From contig NC_135064.1 in NCBI RefSeq assembly GCF_051401765.1, forward strand, positions 22,170,001 through 22,234,000: a stretch of 64,000 nt of DNA, given 5' to 3'. Positions within the stretch are counted from its first letter, which is position 1; each line of letters begins with the position of its first letter. Below are positions 22,521 through 35,269 of this stretch, in pieces. The notes under the pieces were generated by a model. The model did not search any database. It was not told where the DNA came from and saw only the letters and a list, made by a program, of their open reading frames with translations. The translations under genes and the position numbers were made by a program. This DNA is from Calliopsis andreniformis. Taxonomy: Eukaryota; Arthropoda; Insecta; Hymenoptera; Andrenidae.

Positions 22521-25154
22521 ATTGAAATATTGATTCTTGTGTAATTAGAGATAGTTGTAATACAAGATATTTCGTTTAGAAAGAAAATACAAAACTACGT
22601 ATTATAATTGAAGAAATTGGTCAGAAAGTACATTTACTTATTTTTCAATTCAAAGAAAAGAAAGCAACTCTCTATCTCTTCTTTTTGAGAAAACAATAGT
22701 AACATAATGAAAGACCCTTTAAAAAAGTAGTGTCTCTATCTTCAAGAATTCCAGAAAAAATATTTGACAAAATTTTAACTCTGAGAGACTGTAACTTTAT
22801 TGGTTACACATAATCTTAAAAATTGTTTATTTAGAAGTCTTTGTTACTAATCCTAAGTAACCATTTAATATTTTCAACAGTATGAAAAATTGATAAATTT
22901 GTACGTTTATTGATTGACTAACAACTCGCGACGAATTATAGAGCAATCTCATCCGCTCAACTGAGCCTTGTCGGCCGATAATTTCACTTACGTGCTCGCA
23001 ACAGGTGAGGCGATCTTATCGAGCTTTCCGGATCCGAGGTAGGAATGAATCACTTTATCGCTCCTTTGAACAGAGATTCGACGTTGCTGTTCATTCGATC
23101 ATGAGCCCCTTGTTTCGTTATGGAAAAAAAGATAACAATTGAGCCTCGGCGACGAATAAAACGCCTCTGAGGCAAGCAACCAATTATTTCTTCGAACAAA
23201 AAGGCTAAATAGCGCATAGTGACTCACTACAACGCTGCAATTTATGATATCTGAGACACAGGAATTCAACTCGATGGGATGAAGGCGAAAGAAGGAGCCA
23301 ATAAAACGCACAGCTCTATCAGAAACGCCTTGGAACTCGTTAAGCAGGAAATTCTTGGCTTTGAATGGTGTGGAAAAAAAAAGTTGGAATAGGAACTCTT
23401 TTAGCGCAAATGAAACTTCATTTCAGAACACTGACGGCATTATAAATGTGCGGCTTCTTATAAACTTTTTTTCCAGCGATGAGGGAGAGAAACGGGGAGT
23501 GTAAAAAGCCCATAAAAGGGCATTAGGCAGAAAGTGGTTAGAGAGCGGCCTATGGCCTCGTTGAACATTTCTAAAGTGATGGGAATCAGGGGATTGCCTA
23601 ACAGATGATATACGATGCAGGAGAGGATTACGTCGAAATCGGATGATATGTTTGCGGAGAGAGATACACCAGTATTTCATAAATGAGCTTGGGTATATTA
23701 ATTTTTTGTTTACCTCTCGAATTTGTTTCTCTCTGTTGCACGATAATGTGCATATCATTTCGCGTTAATGGAAAGGAGATACTATAACCAATGTATGTTG
23801 AGGTGTCATACTGAAAATTATTGACAGCAGAAAAAATTTATGTATTTAGTCTTCAATAGAATATTTATAACATTAATAAAATGCCTCAAAATGATGCGAT
23901 TTATGGCAAGAATAGTGTTTGTCAAAATAAACAGAAAAAAAATTAATGAATGTGTATACAAATATTTTCATTCATCGTAAAACGATATATATTCGGTACA
24001 CCTTGTTCTTGCTGGAATTGAAGGAGCACAAAGGACTTGTTTATCGATGTGAGATCTGTCCATCACTTCTTAGTAACAATCCTGAATTTCTTTCAATTTG
24101 TTTGATATGTAAAGTAATAACGAAAATATTATACACCTTTCAAATGCATTCTACTACAGAAGACATCAAAGAAGCTTTCCATAACAGGAAAACAATTGGA
24201 TCGGGCATTCGTATTTACCAATACTCTTCTTTTTAACTATGTCTCCCATTTATCCCTCAACAAGAGCCTGAGTCTATTGTTTCGATTGACTTCAAAAGAC
24301 AACACCAAATATTCACCATTCAATGGTCTCTCAGTAGAAAGTATGTCAAAGAAATAATTTATAATACACATGTAATTGTATCTATGTTTACTGCTAACAT
24401 ATACAGAAGATATCACCTCTGGCCAACAAGAGAATATCGAAAGTAACATGTATCTACTGTTCATTTTTCTTCCAATGAACAACCTGCAAGAAAATGTTTC
24501 CTACTACACGAACAATGCTTTCACATTCACCAACATTTCTTCGATCACTTTTACCAACATTACCCACCTCTCTAATTTCTATTCCCCACTGAGCGCTATC
24601 AATTACTCCCTGAAGTATCGGTCCATATCGCTAATGATTTCGAGAATACCCAAGTAGATCGATTAAAGTGGGACAGTACGTATCGCTGGGAAGGTCGAAG
24701 GATTCTTCGAGCCAAATGAATCATTCATCAAACATCGGCCGCAGTCCTTTCGACTTTATCGAGGTCGCCACTTAACTGCCCCCAGCGGCCGACCAATTCC
24801 AGGCCCCATTCCTAATATACTACCACTTACTCACGATTCCTAGCCCCTTCGACGAAAGAGTAGGCTTCGACAATTAACTTGATCGATAGCACGTCCTTTC
24901 AGGCGCGAAAGAAAAGCTCCACCTGCATCTTTGTTCTTAGTTCACTCGTGAAAAAAAGGGAGAAACAGAAGAAAAAGGTGCGCCAGAAGAAGGACCTGTC
25001 GTTCTTGGGGCCAAAGCTACGCGAAGACACTAATATTCCTGGCGAATTGTAAAGGTTGAACCACACTATCGACACGCCCACGATCCCCTCATGCACAATT
25101 TTTGGAGCTACACTCCTCTAACACACGGTTGAACCGAGATTGGAGCGTGAAGCT
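22521..25154. other. gene-poor interval
   Basis: A small GC-richer patch at about 22920-23110 holds a donor-like GATCCGAG|GTAGGA but no open exon. The remaining ORFs, up to 111 codons, have no splice context or recognisable product. I see nothing else. Confidence 0.35.
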
Positions 25155-25270
25155 TCGTTCAGATCAGTCGAGTTACTTGAATTCAAGCCACTTGGATTCA
25201 AATAGTTCGATGTCAAGTTTGTGGTCACACAAGTCAAGTTATTTGGATTCAAGAGATTCAGACGATGCGG
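25155..25270. repeat. further copy of the CTTGRATTCRAGT repeat family
   Basis: This stretch contains CGTTCAGATCAGTCGAGT, then ACTTGAATTCAAG, CTTGGATTCAAA and TTGGATTCAAGAG. The first block matches the start of the second copy at about 2764 with few differences. The two loci are 22 kb apart, so this is a dispersed repeat. Confidence 0.65.
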
Positions 25271-27168
25271 TTTTTTGACCAGTTCAATAATTTAACCGAA
25301 AATATCGATTATAGAATAAACTGAAGGAGTAAACGAAGGAAATTAGTGCATGCGTGAAAATTGAATTTTTGACGAAGGTACAGTACCATGTGAACGCTGC
25401 CTTATTATCGATTCGACAAAATGGATAATTGGATGGATGGATTCGACAAGTGGACACCTCAAACGATTCCAGCTGCATTGACACTCTTTATCTCTCTCTT
25501 CTTATTCAGGAGCTCACGTGTAAAAAAGAGATGGATAGAATGTCGGTGCGACTAGAATTGTTTGAGTGATGGTTATGCCAATGACAACGATAACGATGAG
25601 AATAAATCACTTAAGGTATAATCAATGGAATTTATGAGAATTAGAAACTAGAGACATGAAAATAGCGATGTAGGAATATCAGGGGTTATACATGCGGCAA
25701 CACGATCGTGCGAGGTTTGCGTTGGTAACGAGACAAAGACCATTTTTCATGGACTTCCAATGTCCAGTCCAAGTCTCCAGAACAATATTTTTAAGAGGAA
25801 ACAGTAGACAGCGCGCACCACTTGTTTATCGTGTCCCGATCAAAGCTCAACGAATGGTTTGGCCCGTGTTTCAATCGCCTTCGGTTCTCGTTTTTTCTTT
25901 GAGGATTGCGATTCGTGGCACACTTCGTACGTATGTTATCCTTCCCTCTGCCTCTTTCAGTAACACTGGATGACCTTTTTCGAAAAATAAGACAAACGAA
26001 ACTGTTTCGATTTAGGAAAATTTTACTGTAATGTTCGAAACATCGAGAAAAAGAGGAGAAATAAAAAGCTGAATTAATGAGGATGTTTTTACAGTTTTTT
26101 ATCGAGGGCAGCAGATGGATGAGGTGTACAAAAAATATGGTTTTAATGTAACTTTTTAAAAACGTAATTTACCTTGCTTTATAATATGCAATTAATTTTT
26201 GAAGTTTGGAGATTTATGAAATTTTGTATGATATGCTAGCAAATGTTTAAATTGGAGTAAATAATTTATGCTGTAGACCAATTTTCGTAATTTACGTTTA
26301 CGTCAACGTTGTAATGAAAATATTTTGTTTAACATCTGGTACTGTTGACAGTTTGTACAATAACAATTCTATTAGTAATTCCAATATTACGTGTAAGTAC
26401 CATGTTGTGTATTAAACAATTCAGAATTATTGAAAATGAAACCATTTGCTCAATATATTATTATAATTTAAAAATAAAAGTAAAATAATACGAGGAAATT
26501 ATGTGAGAGGCTCTTTGAATGTTATTGGCTATTAATATTGATCAAAAAGTACAGAATTCTGATGTGATATGAAATTATATTAAACTGTTTAAGGATTAAG
26601 TAAAAATTAGGAGAGAGGAATATTAATTTTTAAAGAATAATGAACAATTTTGTTATCATTATTTGTGAATTTAGAACATCTAGAAAATAGGTTTCACTAG
26701 TTTTAAAAATAAAGGTACCATCGAAGACTTTGATCGAACTGCGATAGAAGACATGCACTTTAAAATTCTCTAACACTATTCTAAAGTCATTTTATCTCAT
26801 CCAGACTAGAATCCTGTGAAATTTGAACCTCACGACAAAAACCAAAAGCTCCATATAATAGGTAACACGACGCTGACGATCAAAGAAAATAATTAATTAC
26901 TCTTCGATTTAAATTTCATAAAGAAGTTTCAGAAAAACTTCCCAAATGCATCGATAATCCATGACCACTAAATATAGAAGACTACAAATTGAAACGTCTA
27001 CAATGAGAGGCAACAATAAAACCTTTCTTCAATATCCAACAGGAAAGCATAAACCTTTTACCCAAATTCCAGCTCTCACAAGAAGTTCCATAGGTCAGGA
27101 TAGTAAACGAGAATGTCAAAGGTTGTACAAATCCTCGATAAAAATGCCTGTGACGAAAGAAGAATACT
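25271..27168. other. AT-rich interval without a gene
   Basis: Very AT-rich, especially 26030-26700. No exon, repeat array or conserved-looking motif stands out. Confidence 0.35.
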
Positions 27169-27287
27169 TAAGCTGCGGTTACAGTGGATGCGTTTCCTGA
27201 CGAACTGATGTCCTCACGAGTAAGTTCAGACTTATTCATCAGAACATTAATTCCTCAGAAAACGCATCCACTGTAACCACAGCCTAA
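27169..27287. mobile_element. compact MITE with 30-bp near-perfect terminal repeats
   Basis: The left arm 27172-27201 reads GCTGCGGTTACAGTGGATGC and onward to CGTTTCCTGA. The right arm read inward from 27284 differs at only about three of 30 positions. The centre is only about 53 bp. Outside the arms, CTTA and TAAA extend the symmetry. There is no coding capacity. High arm identity suggests it moved recently compared with the other elements in this window. Confidence 0.8.
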
Positions 27288-27499
27288 ACATATTTCACAA
27301 AAACGAGTAGATATGAGTTAGCTCTGAGTTAGCTCCCTATTAGCTGTGGATTAACCCTAGGTTCTGTCAGTGACAAAAGGAAAAGTCTGAAACATATTTC
27401 ATAAAAGGACTAGGTACTAAAAAGCACGAATCACTCATTAAAATTTACAAACTGAGTTACTACCCTAAATTAAATTTCTTTCTTTCCATCGAACCCCAC

Positions 27500-28090
27500 G
27501 CCTGGTGGGAGTCGACAACGAAATGCCAAGAGTGCAGCTTCCCCATTCGCGCACCGGTGGATCAAGACCAGAGAAAGGTCAGCCAACGAATGGAGCAATT
27601 AGGATGCTCTCAAGAATCGATATCGGGACGCATCGAGGAAAGGCCATTGAATTAAGCAAGCCGAGGACGCGATAAGATTCCGAACACGAGTGTCTCTGGT
27701 CTCGGCTGGGACACGTGCCACCGTTCTGGCAATTAAACGCGAGCTCACCAAGGGATCGTCGCTAGCCGAGCGATCCCTGTCGGTTTTACGATCAATTTGC
27801 TATTCCGTTCGGCGACTCGACATTCGGCCGTGTTTCATTAGCGGCACGGGCGCATCGACTTCCATCAAAATACCAGCCTGGTTACAGGTTTTCCGGAGTA
27901 ACAAGGCATTTCGATCAGTGCCAGTCCTTCAACGTCAGCACGAGTGGCTGCTGCCGCGAGCAGATCCCGAATTTAAGCCTCCATCGGCTGTATCAACTTG
28001 ATTACCCGCGTCTCGTGCAATCGCGACCCTTGTAAACTGCTCTAATTCGACGTGATGACGGTGGATGAGCTTGTGAGGACGAAACGTAGG
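27500..28090. other. GC-rich island with a hairpin
   Basis: CpG-rich, with an inverted repeat GGGATCG (27752-27758) / CGATCCC (27771-27777) around TCGCTAGCCGAG. A plus-strand frame of 103 codons (27690-28001) exists, but it has no splice context and overlaps a minus-strand frame. It is probably noncoding. Confidence 0.35.
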
Positions 28091-31039
28091 ACTAATTACG
28101 CGTTCTTGAGTTACTTGCGTTGAATAGGCTGCGTGGGCAATAGGTTTCAATGTATGGATGAGTATCAGTTGTGTGAAAGGGTTGTTGTGCTTGTATGTCT
28201 GTAAAGGAAAAGATTACCGCGATGGGAGCTTTCGTGGGGGGTGAATGGGTTATGTGTTATGTAAAAAATGTGTCTGTTCGTTTGTGAAGCGATTATTTGC
28301 TTTGGAAGAGACAGAGCAGATCGGTGTAATCTAATATTTCGGAATTGGATCTTGGATTAAGCGGGTTTCGAACTGAATTAGAGGATCGGATTGAGACTAA
28401 ACTGAGGCTGAAGTGAACTGTGAATTGAAACTGTACTGGACAGTTAGTTGGTACTGTATTGATTTGAGAATTAGAAACGTGATAGCTCGGGCGGTTGTGT
28501 AAATTTTGTTAAAAATATTATAATTTTCAAATCGGAGTGACAATCGTAATCCACATACAAAGAGAACAAATAGAACTAAAAGTATATCGTCTACTGAAAA
28601 TGAAGAAGCAACATGAAATGTAAATTATGAGTCCACTTTTAAGCACATAAAGAAGTCAACCCACATTTCATATGAAATTGAAATTTTCATTACTCAAACC
28701 AAGTCGCGGTATAAAAGGAACTTCATGTACTAATTCATGAAATGAAGAACCAAATCAGTGGAGAATCCAGTAAATAGCAAGATGAAACAGTAACTGATCA
28801 ATGGATTACTCTAAGAAGTGATCATGGAAGAAGAGTAAAAAGTCTTCAGAACATTCAAGCGTAAATCATCACGCAAGAGAAAATTGTGAAGTTTCCTTTC
28901 TTCGGTTCGTTAAACCCTAGGTAGTTGCCAATATTCAGCGATAATTCCTTTTCTCTTCATGATTAACTCTTCTTCTTTACGAGGACGAGTATGATAATTA
29001 AAAAATCTATAGACATTGGCAGCGATGAACCTATGAACCTACTTTCTCAAAAAGATCAATCCAAGTCGGGGTGCTTTCGCAAAACGGTAGAGTAATTCCC
29101 GATGAATATCTCGACTTCTAAAAGGATGGATAATTCCATTGCTAAAATCAAAGGAAAGACCACTCATTTCGGTTTCCAGGTTAGATTCTCGATGTACAAA
29201 GAACGCACGCTCCTGTTATACAAGCATTCGTCGGAGAAACTAATTAAATTTCAGTGAAATCGTAATTAATTAATAGAACATGACTTGAATTGGACTTATT
29301 GACATTAGATCTCCTTTCAGGATGAAATTACCTTTATGATAATGGTTCAGTGATTCCTCGCGAAAAGAATTAAACATGTTATTATCAATAAGGAGAAATC
29401 TAACGAAGTCAACTGTCTATTCTTCTATCGAGTATCCCATAACAGTCTTCAACTCCTTCGCTTCGAATTTCCATTAATAGCGGAACTGAAACTTGGTAAC
29501 AATATTACAGTTTGCTCAAAGCTCGTACTATGTTCGAACATCAAGATGCGCTTAATACAGTTCGAGCCTATTGAAATTCCATTACTGAGAAGGCTCATGT
29601 CTTGTCAGTCTTCAAAGACCCGTGAGACAGGTGCCTTCTTAAAACATGATGCCTTCGCCAGGCGCTTTTAGTCACTTGATAATTCACCGGAAAGTGCGAA
29701 ACTGTCGTTCGATTATGACACGCTTGGAATTACTTTGATTACACTACGCTGATAGAAAGTTAATCGAATAATTAAGCGAGAAGAGCTTGTCCAAAGCTTT
29801 AATAACTGACGAGCTCGCCTAACTGTCTTACTGCTACCAACTGTTTGAAAATTAAAGAAGGGTATTCATTATTCATTTCTCTCCAGTTAATTGAAACAGG
29901 ATTAAATAAATGATGGCTTGGAAAATACGAAGATTCCCTTGCCATGAGGAACTGAAAATTAATCCCAAAGTTTCTCTTACTTTTATGATTACATTCTTGT
30001 TTCTTTCAACCAAGTTTTCCGCTTTAAAAATATTTCTTTATTATCAGTGTTTTATGCCATGCCGATATTGCGAAAATGTCAGGTTCAATGTTTAGACTAC
30101 GGAATTAGAGAATTCCCACGCGATTGAAAACGTGTAGAAACTCGTGGAATTTGAGAATCCAATGTGCTAACGGTCTTCGAATCTGGCCGCGGTCCTGCAA
30201 GAATGCCTTTGAAGAATCGAAGCTCGTGTTTAATGTTAGGTGAAACAGAGAACTGAAACCTCACAGTCCGTGAACCGTACGAACCTTCAATTACAATTAT
30301 TTGGACCTTCATCGGGCAAACTATTCACACTAAATTTAAACTTCTACGCACAAAGTAGATTTCTGTGCTCTGGTTTGTTTCAGCTACGTGGATCCGCACT
30401 GTAGAACTAAACTGGAATTTGTGTAAATCTATTGTGGTTGTAAATGATATTAGATCATTATACAGTAGCTAAAATTAATCCTTGCTCGGCTATCAATCAT
30501 TTAACTGCCATGTAGGATATGCATATAGCCTTTCTATCAATTATCACACATGTGTTTGACAGATACTATTGATATTATGACACCATTCTCATAACTTATA
30601 TTCATTAGAATTAATGAGACCTTTGGTAAATTAGGAGACATTTGAATATGGTATTTAGATCACTAGTCCTGACACACTTCGCTTTGGTGTCATATTTCAT
30701 AACTTATGAACCACCCATGTGGTTCTTCCTTCTCTTGTGCTTTATACTGTGCTCCTAGACTAGTTCCTAATTTTCATTAGTTCTACTCCTTCACCTCCTA
30801 TGACGAGATAAATGAGTGCACACTCAGGTTTGAGAAGCAGGAATTGGGACAAAAGAAGCTGGTAGAGCGACGTGGGTATGTATTACGCAAGCTTGCAAGC
30901 AGTCATTTCCTACAAGGAAATTAGAGCTCAATGTTCAGCTAATTGTTCTAAACTTTCTTCCTACAGCTCCAGAGAACCCTTTCATTTATCTTTATTCCTG
31001 AGTTCTGTGCATAAAATTCGATGGGAATTTAATCTGCCT
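28091..31039. other. gene-poor interval
   Basis: AT-rich sequence with no convincing exon. A TATAAAAGG box at 28710-28718 has no matching transcript downstream. ORFs at 29910-30095 (+) and 30097-30312 (-) are short and unsupported. Confidence 0.35.
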
Positions 31040-31480
31040 GGGCTGTAATCGTTAATTAATTACGTTTGGACGCCCACAAACAGTGAATACAGATTTTATC
31101 CGGCTAATCATCGGGCCATTGTATCGTTAAACGATGTGGGAACGATATAACGAACGCTTCGAACGCATCTATAACGAATCGCGTGAACGTTGAATTATTT
31201 ATGAAACGCGGCTGACATGAATTCGCAAGTTACAGTAGGTACCTGGCCGAACGATTCGTCGCGAATCGTTTGATGGAAACGTGAAATGTCACCCCTCGCA
31301 TGAATAAAAACAGGAACGACGATATTAGAGCACCATACACGTTTATAGTTCGCGCGTAAATGTTGCAGTTGCTATTGCAATTGGTCTGCTGTGTTGCTCG
31401 TCAACTAACTGTAATAAGTAATTAATGAATCCCGTTAATCGATTGACTGACGTGGTTAACGAATCAATTTTCTACGAATC
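31040..31480. other. GC-richer island with CGAT-type palindromes
   Basis: Contains the perfect inverted repeats ATCGTT-A-AACGAT (around 31124-31136) and AACGATTCG (31250-31258) / CGAATCGTT (31262-31270), plus repeated AACGAA and CGAAC words. There is no ORF of note. Dense short palindromes suggest clustered protein-binding sites, which is an inference. Confidence 0.35.
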
Positions 31481-31565
31481 CGCGGATTAAATTTTATTAT
31501 AAAATAATAGGATTCTAATTGCTAATTAACGACTGTATCAGACACTGGTAGAATTTAGTTCTTAA

Positions 31566-32167
31566 CATTTTTTTTTAAATTACATTTTAAAGTCTTAACT
31601 GCAAGAAACTATGCCTCAATTTCCTGATTTGTGCCCCTCTATTACTGTAGAGTATTAAATCTAAAGGCTTGTTTATAGTATTCAAAATATCAAAGTTTGA
31701 CCAAATGCAGGGACTCGCTAAAATTTTTTTGAGGGATATCGTTCATAGTAGCATAAAGTTGGGATCTTCCTCTTTGATTTAAAAAAAGAATCAAGTCGCT
31801 ACGATTTTTTTTTGCAAAGTTGTAGGATTTCAAAGGAACCCTTGCATTTTTGCCATATATCAGTACTATTCGTTCTGCTGTAAATATGCAAGGGTTACTT
31901 TGAAGTACTGTAACTTCTCGAAAAAAAATCGCAGCAACCTGATTATTTTTTTAAATTAAAGGTAAAGGATCAAATTATACGCTCCTCTAAACGATATTCC
32001 CGAAAAAAATTTCGGGAAGCCTGAGCATATCGTCAAACTTTGAATTTTCAATACAATAAACGTGCTTTCAAATTTAAAGTGCTATAGTAGTAGAGGTGCA
32101 CTAACCTTAAAGTTGAGATACAGCACTTTACAGTCAAAACTTCGAACTCTAATTTAAAAAAAAGATC
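31566..32167. mobile_element. 600-bp palindromic (foldback) element
   Basis: The left arm (about 31566-31850) and right arm (about 31873-32167) are inverted copies separated by about 20 bp. Matching blocks include TTTTTTAAATTA at the outer end, CTTTAAATTTG-type and CAAAGTTTGAC blocks, AAATTTTTTT with GGGA-TATCGTT, GATTTAAAAAAA with AATCA-G, CGATTTTTTTT, and CCCTTGCAT next to the centre. There is no coding capacity. It is a MITE or foldback transposon with diverged arms. About 75 bp outside the right arm, ATGCCATAATTTTTTTGACC resembles a transposon end but has no partner on the left. Confidence 0.8.
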
Positions 32168-33399
32168 ATGATCTTATGATGATTTTTCGCAGAGTTATCG
32201 CCAGTCAAAGTTAGCTGACTTTTGTCTCAAAAATGTTCTATGCCATAATTTTTTTGACCAGTGTATTTCGATCTTCGATATTCATCGTATCTCATACTTC
32301 ATAAATCATAATCATAACTCGCAGTTAGCGTTACTTAAGAGTAGAACGATCCAAGCGCGACGTCAATGCGTTATAGACGAGTGGTATATGGTATATAGGC
32401 GGAGCCCTTAACCACATCCACAAATTCAGAATTAGGATTGGGCATCAAATATTTACCAACCACTTGTACCCGAGTTGCTCCAAGGACCATGAGAACCGCG
32501 GGATCAAGCTTTATGCTTAGTCTACAAGCACCATGTACAAGTTTCCCGGAAATCTTAATTAATAAGCTTGACACATTAATGTGAAATGACAAAAGAAGAG
32601 AAACGAGAGGAATACGACAATCTACTTCGAATTTAATTAATTCTACCCAGCGTCTTCCTTCCGTGTAGACTTCCAATTATATCGTAATATTAATAATGAT
32701 ATGAGAAATGATAATTAAGATAAGAAATATTGGATTCAGATGTGTAGTTTAAAATTAACTGCAAAAACTGAGACCTTTTAATTTAGTTGATAGGGTCTCA
32801 TAGTAAATGATATAGAATTCAAGTTTTTCTAGATAAATGAAATTTTATCAGGCTCCAGACAGTCGACATCTATTTAAAATTTTACTAATTTAATTTAGTA
32901 TTGCGTATCTATATTATACATCAATGTATAAATACAACTCACTCATTTAACTTGTTTAATGAGAAACTTATTGTTAGCGGTCAAAGTAACTCCAGTCAGT
33001 AGAAACACCTTGCGCATGGTCAGACACGCTTGCATCTCATATTCACACTGCATGTCCACTAAATTTTCTATTTTAAATAAATTTACTACATTTTAGACTT
33101 CTTAAAGTGAATTTAAAAACATGAATTAGTCGAATTTCAGTCTCAAGCAAAAATGTTTGAACCCAAATACTGTTACAACACAGTTAGTACCCTTATACTG
33201 AACGACACACCTTCTATTAACGCAAAATCCCGAGTAACTAAAACACCAACTACAATCTCCGAAAACTTCTAAACTTCAATAATCCCAGAATTTCTCGAAC
33301 ACCTCTATCCCGAAAAACCCTTGCCCTTTCCCAAATTCAGAAGTCAGCTCCCGCTTATATTCCCAGAAGTTCCCAATTTGGTTGTTCCACCGGACAGAT
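32168..33399. other. interval without a supported gene
   Basis: A minus-strand frame of 101 codons (32676-32371) includes KLVHGACRLSIKLDPAVLMV, but it has no splice context or recognisable family. A small inverted repeat TGAGACC/GGTCTCA lies at about 32769-32796. Otherwise the sequence is AT-rich. Confidence 0.3.
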
Positions 33400-34120
33400 T
33401 GTAGCAAAGTTAGCCATGCGCGAGGCTCAAGAAGTTCCTCGAAAGGAGGGTGAATCGAGAAAACCGAACGCGAAAACGGGCAGGAACCAGGACTGAACGA
33501 AGCCTGTCAATAAAAGGCGGATCACTGGCAATTGAATTCGTCATCGATCAGGCGATCTCACGTACCGAAGCGATGGAAACGCGGGTGCACGGCATAAAGT
33601 TCCCCTGGATAAAACATGAATGGGGCATCCTTTCGTAATTAAAATCGTTCTGTCCCCGATATTGCCTGGGAAGAAGAAGCAGGAATATACGACGCTATCT
33701 CTCGTCGCGTTCGACGCTAATTCGTCGAACACCGAGGCGGAAAAATTCCCTGTGTTCGAGAGGCGAAGTGCAACGTAACGTTCGCGGGGTAGAGGGACAC
33801 GGTGATTAATCGTCCCGCGACGGAAAGGTTGTTTTAAATTCAACTTGCATTAAATGCGATAAAATACGGCAAGGTAATCAACCGTTTCTAAATGGTTTCA
33901 ATCCCCCTCCGATTGGTTCCTTTCGAGTTTTCCTTCGCGAGGAAAAATCTGATTACCCGTTCGGGGCTCCAACGTCGCGAGCGTTTCAGAGTTGCAGAAA
34001 AAGGAAACGGATTTCGCGTCAGTTTGTATACAGTTCGCGTAGACTGTCTCTCTCGAACTGTGATTCTCTAACAACCTTTCCTGCGAACGTCACCTTACAT
34101 TTTGCTCCTGCGTTGTAGCG
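33400..34120. other. GC-rich island
   Basis: About 700 bp of raised GC and CpG, with overlapping 60-100 codon frames on both strands that look compositional. It lies 1.1 kb downstream, in the minus-strand sense, of the first-exon candidate at 35,199-35,269, so it may be a regulatory part of that gene's first intron. Confidence 0.35.
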
Positions 34121-35190
34121 CTCCACGTTTGTCAAAATGTAATTTCCTATGAGTCAGTTTATTAAATAAACAGCTCGCAAAAACTGTCCCATCCAGCGCG
34201 GACCGAAAGAAATATAAGCGTCGCCCGTTTCAGGATGGATTTTTATCGACTTCCTGCAGAGGGATAGATTGTTTCATAATTCGATTGCCAGTGCTTCTTT
34301 CTGCAAGAAGTAATCCCGTTTAAACGTTCCGGCGGATATGCGTCCCTGTAACCAATAAAAGCCGAGCGACTGAGAAAATCTGCGGAAGGCTTTAAATTTT
34401 TTATCGTTAAGGGCTGAAGAAACGCGTTAGAGCAAGGCGCGCACTGGTAATAAGAAATTATGAAGCTTCGTTGCGAAAACGTGTACGTGAGTATAAAAAC
34501 AATCTGGAAATTGCTTTTCCTTCGAATTGAACTAGTTGTTTCAAGTTGGACAGGATTTGTCTGCTGTTGCTGCTTTTTGTGAATATTAATGAAGGCTTTT
34601 ATTAGTCGAAAGAAGTACACCTTGTGACAGTTGTTGTTGAAAATAATAGTGAAACAAATTGAAGAGCCATGTGTACAAAGTGCTACAACTACTGGAATTT
34701 ATAAAAAATATAGATCTAGAATTTTCTAGAACATTTATTTACGTGTACCAAAATGAATACTTTTGGAAGTAGTAACTTCCGTTTATGTCTGGCTGCAAGT
34801 TAAATACCAGAAGATATATTTTTCATGGAACAAATTTTCATCACTATGTGATTCAACAATTTTTCTCTTTTCCTACAAATTCTTCTCTATAATCCAATCT
34901 AGAAAGAAAAAAAAGATTTGAAGAATGTAGTCTAACTGAAACAGTGTAAAGTCTAAGCTCATCGATCAGTTTAGAAGAAACCGAATGTTTCATGCGTTAG
35001 CTGGATGAGAGGAACGCAAAAGCATGGAAATCAAGTCAATAATTCATCGTTACCTCCGACCTCCGACAAAGGGTCGTTCTTTCTAACGAGGATACGATAA
35101 TGCTCGCGTAAATGATGAATCCCGCTTAAAAGCGTACCACTCGAAACGAACTAATCCCATAATGGAAAGACTTGCTCCCTTAGAATTGAT
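34121..35190. other. interval downstream of the 35.2 kb exon on the minus strand
   Basis: No exon that could accept the phase-2 donor at 35,199 is evident. A 125-codon minus-strand frame (34620-34243) crosses ordinary sequence and has no acceptor of quality. Confidence 0.3.
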
Positions 35191-35198
35191 CGTACTAC

Positions 35199-35269
35199 CT
35201 TGGTATTCTGTCATAGCTGTCCCAGCTGGTAAGACAGTTGTAGCTGCTGTATCTGCTCGTAGACGTCAT
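35199..35269 (-). CDS. candidate first coding exon B of a minus-strand gene
   Basis: Read on the minus strand, ATG at 35,269-35,267 opens 23 codons plus two bases (AG) before the donor CCAAG|GTAGTA. The peptide is rich in Ser and Tyr and ends SYNCLTSWDSYDRIP plus Arg or Ser. The same frame is open about 21 codons further upstream (DEGEVSGKPQDVSSSK) to a TGA but has no other ATG, so either the ATG is the start or this is an internal exon with an acceptor such as CTGATCAG or AACCTCAG. It lies at the edge of a long GC- and CpG-rich island that looks like a promoter. The end phase and the last two residues (Ile-Pro) match those of the candidate exon at 46,963-47,207, so the two may be alternative first exons. 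The product is not recognised. Confidence 0.4.

Noticed and set aside
28710..28718. TATAAAAGG box
   Set aside because: A good TATA match, but no initiator at the right distance and no exon follows. Such matches are expected in AT-rich DNA.
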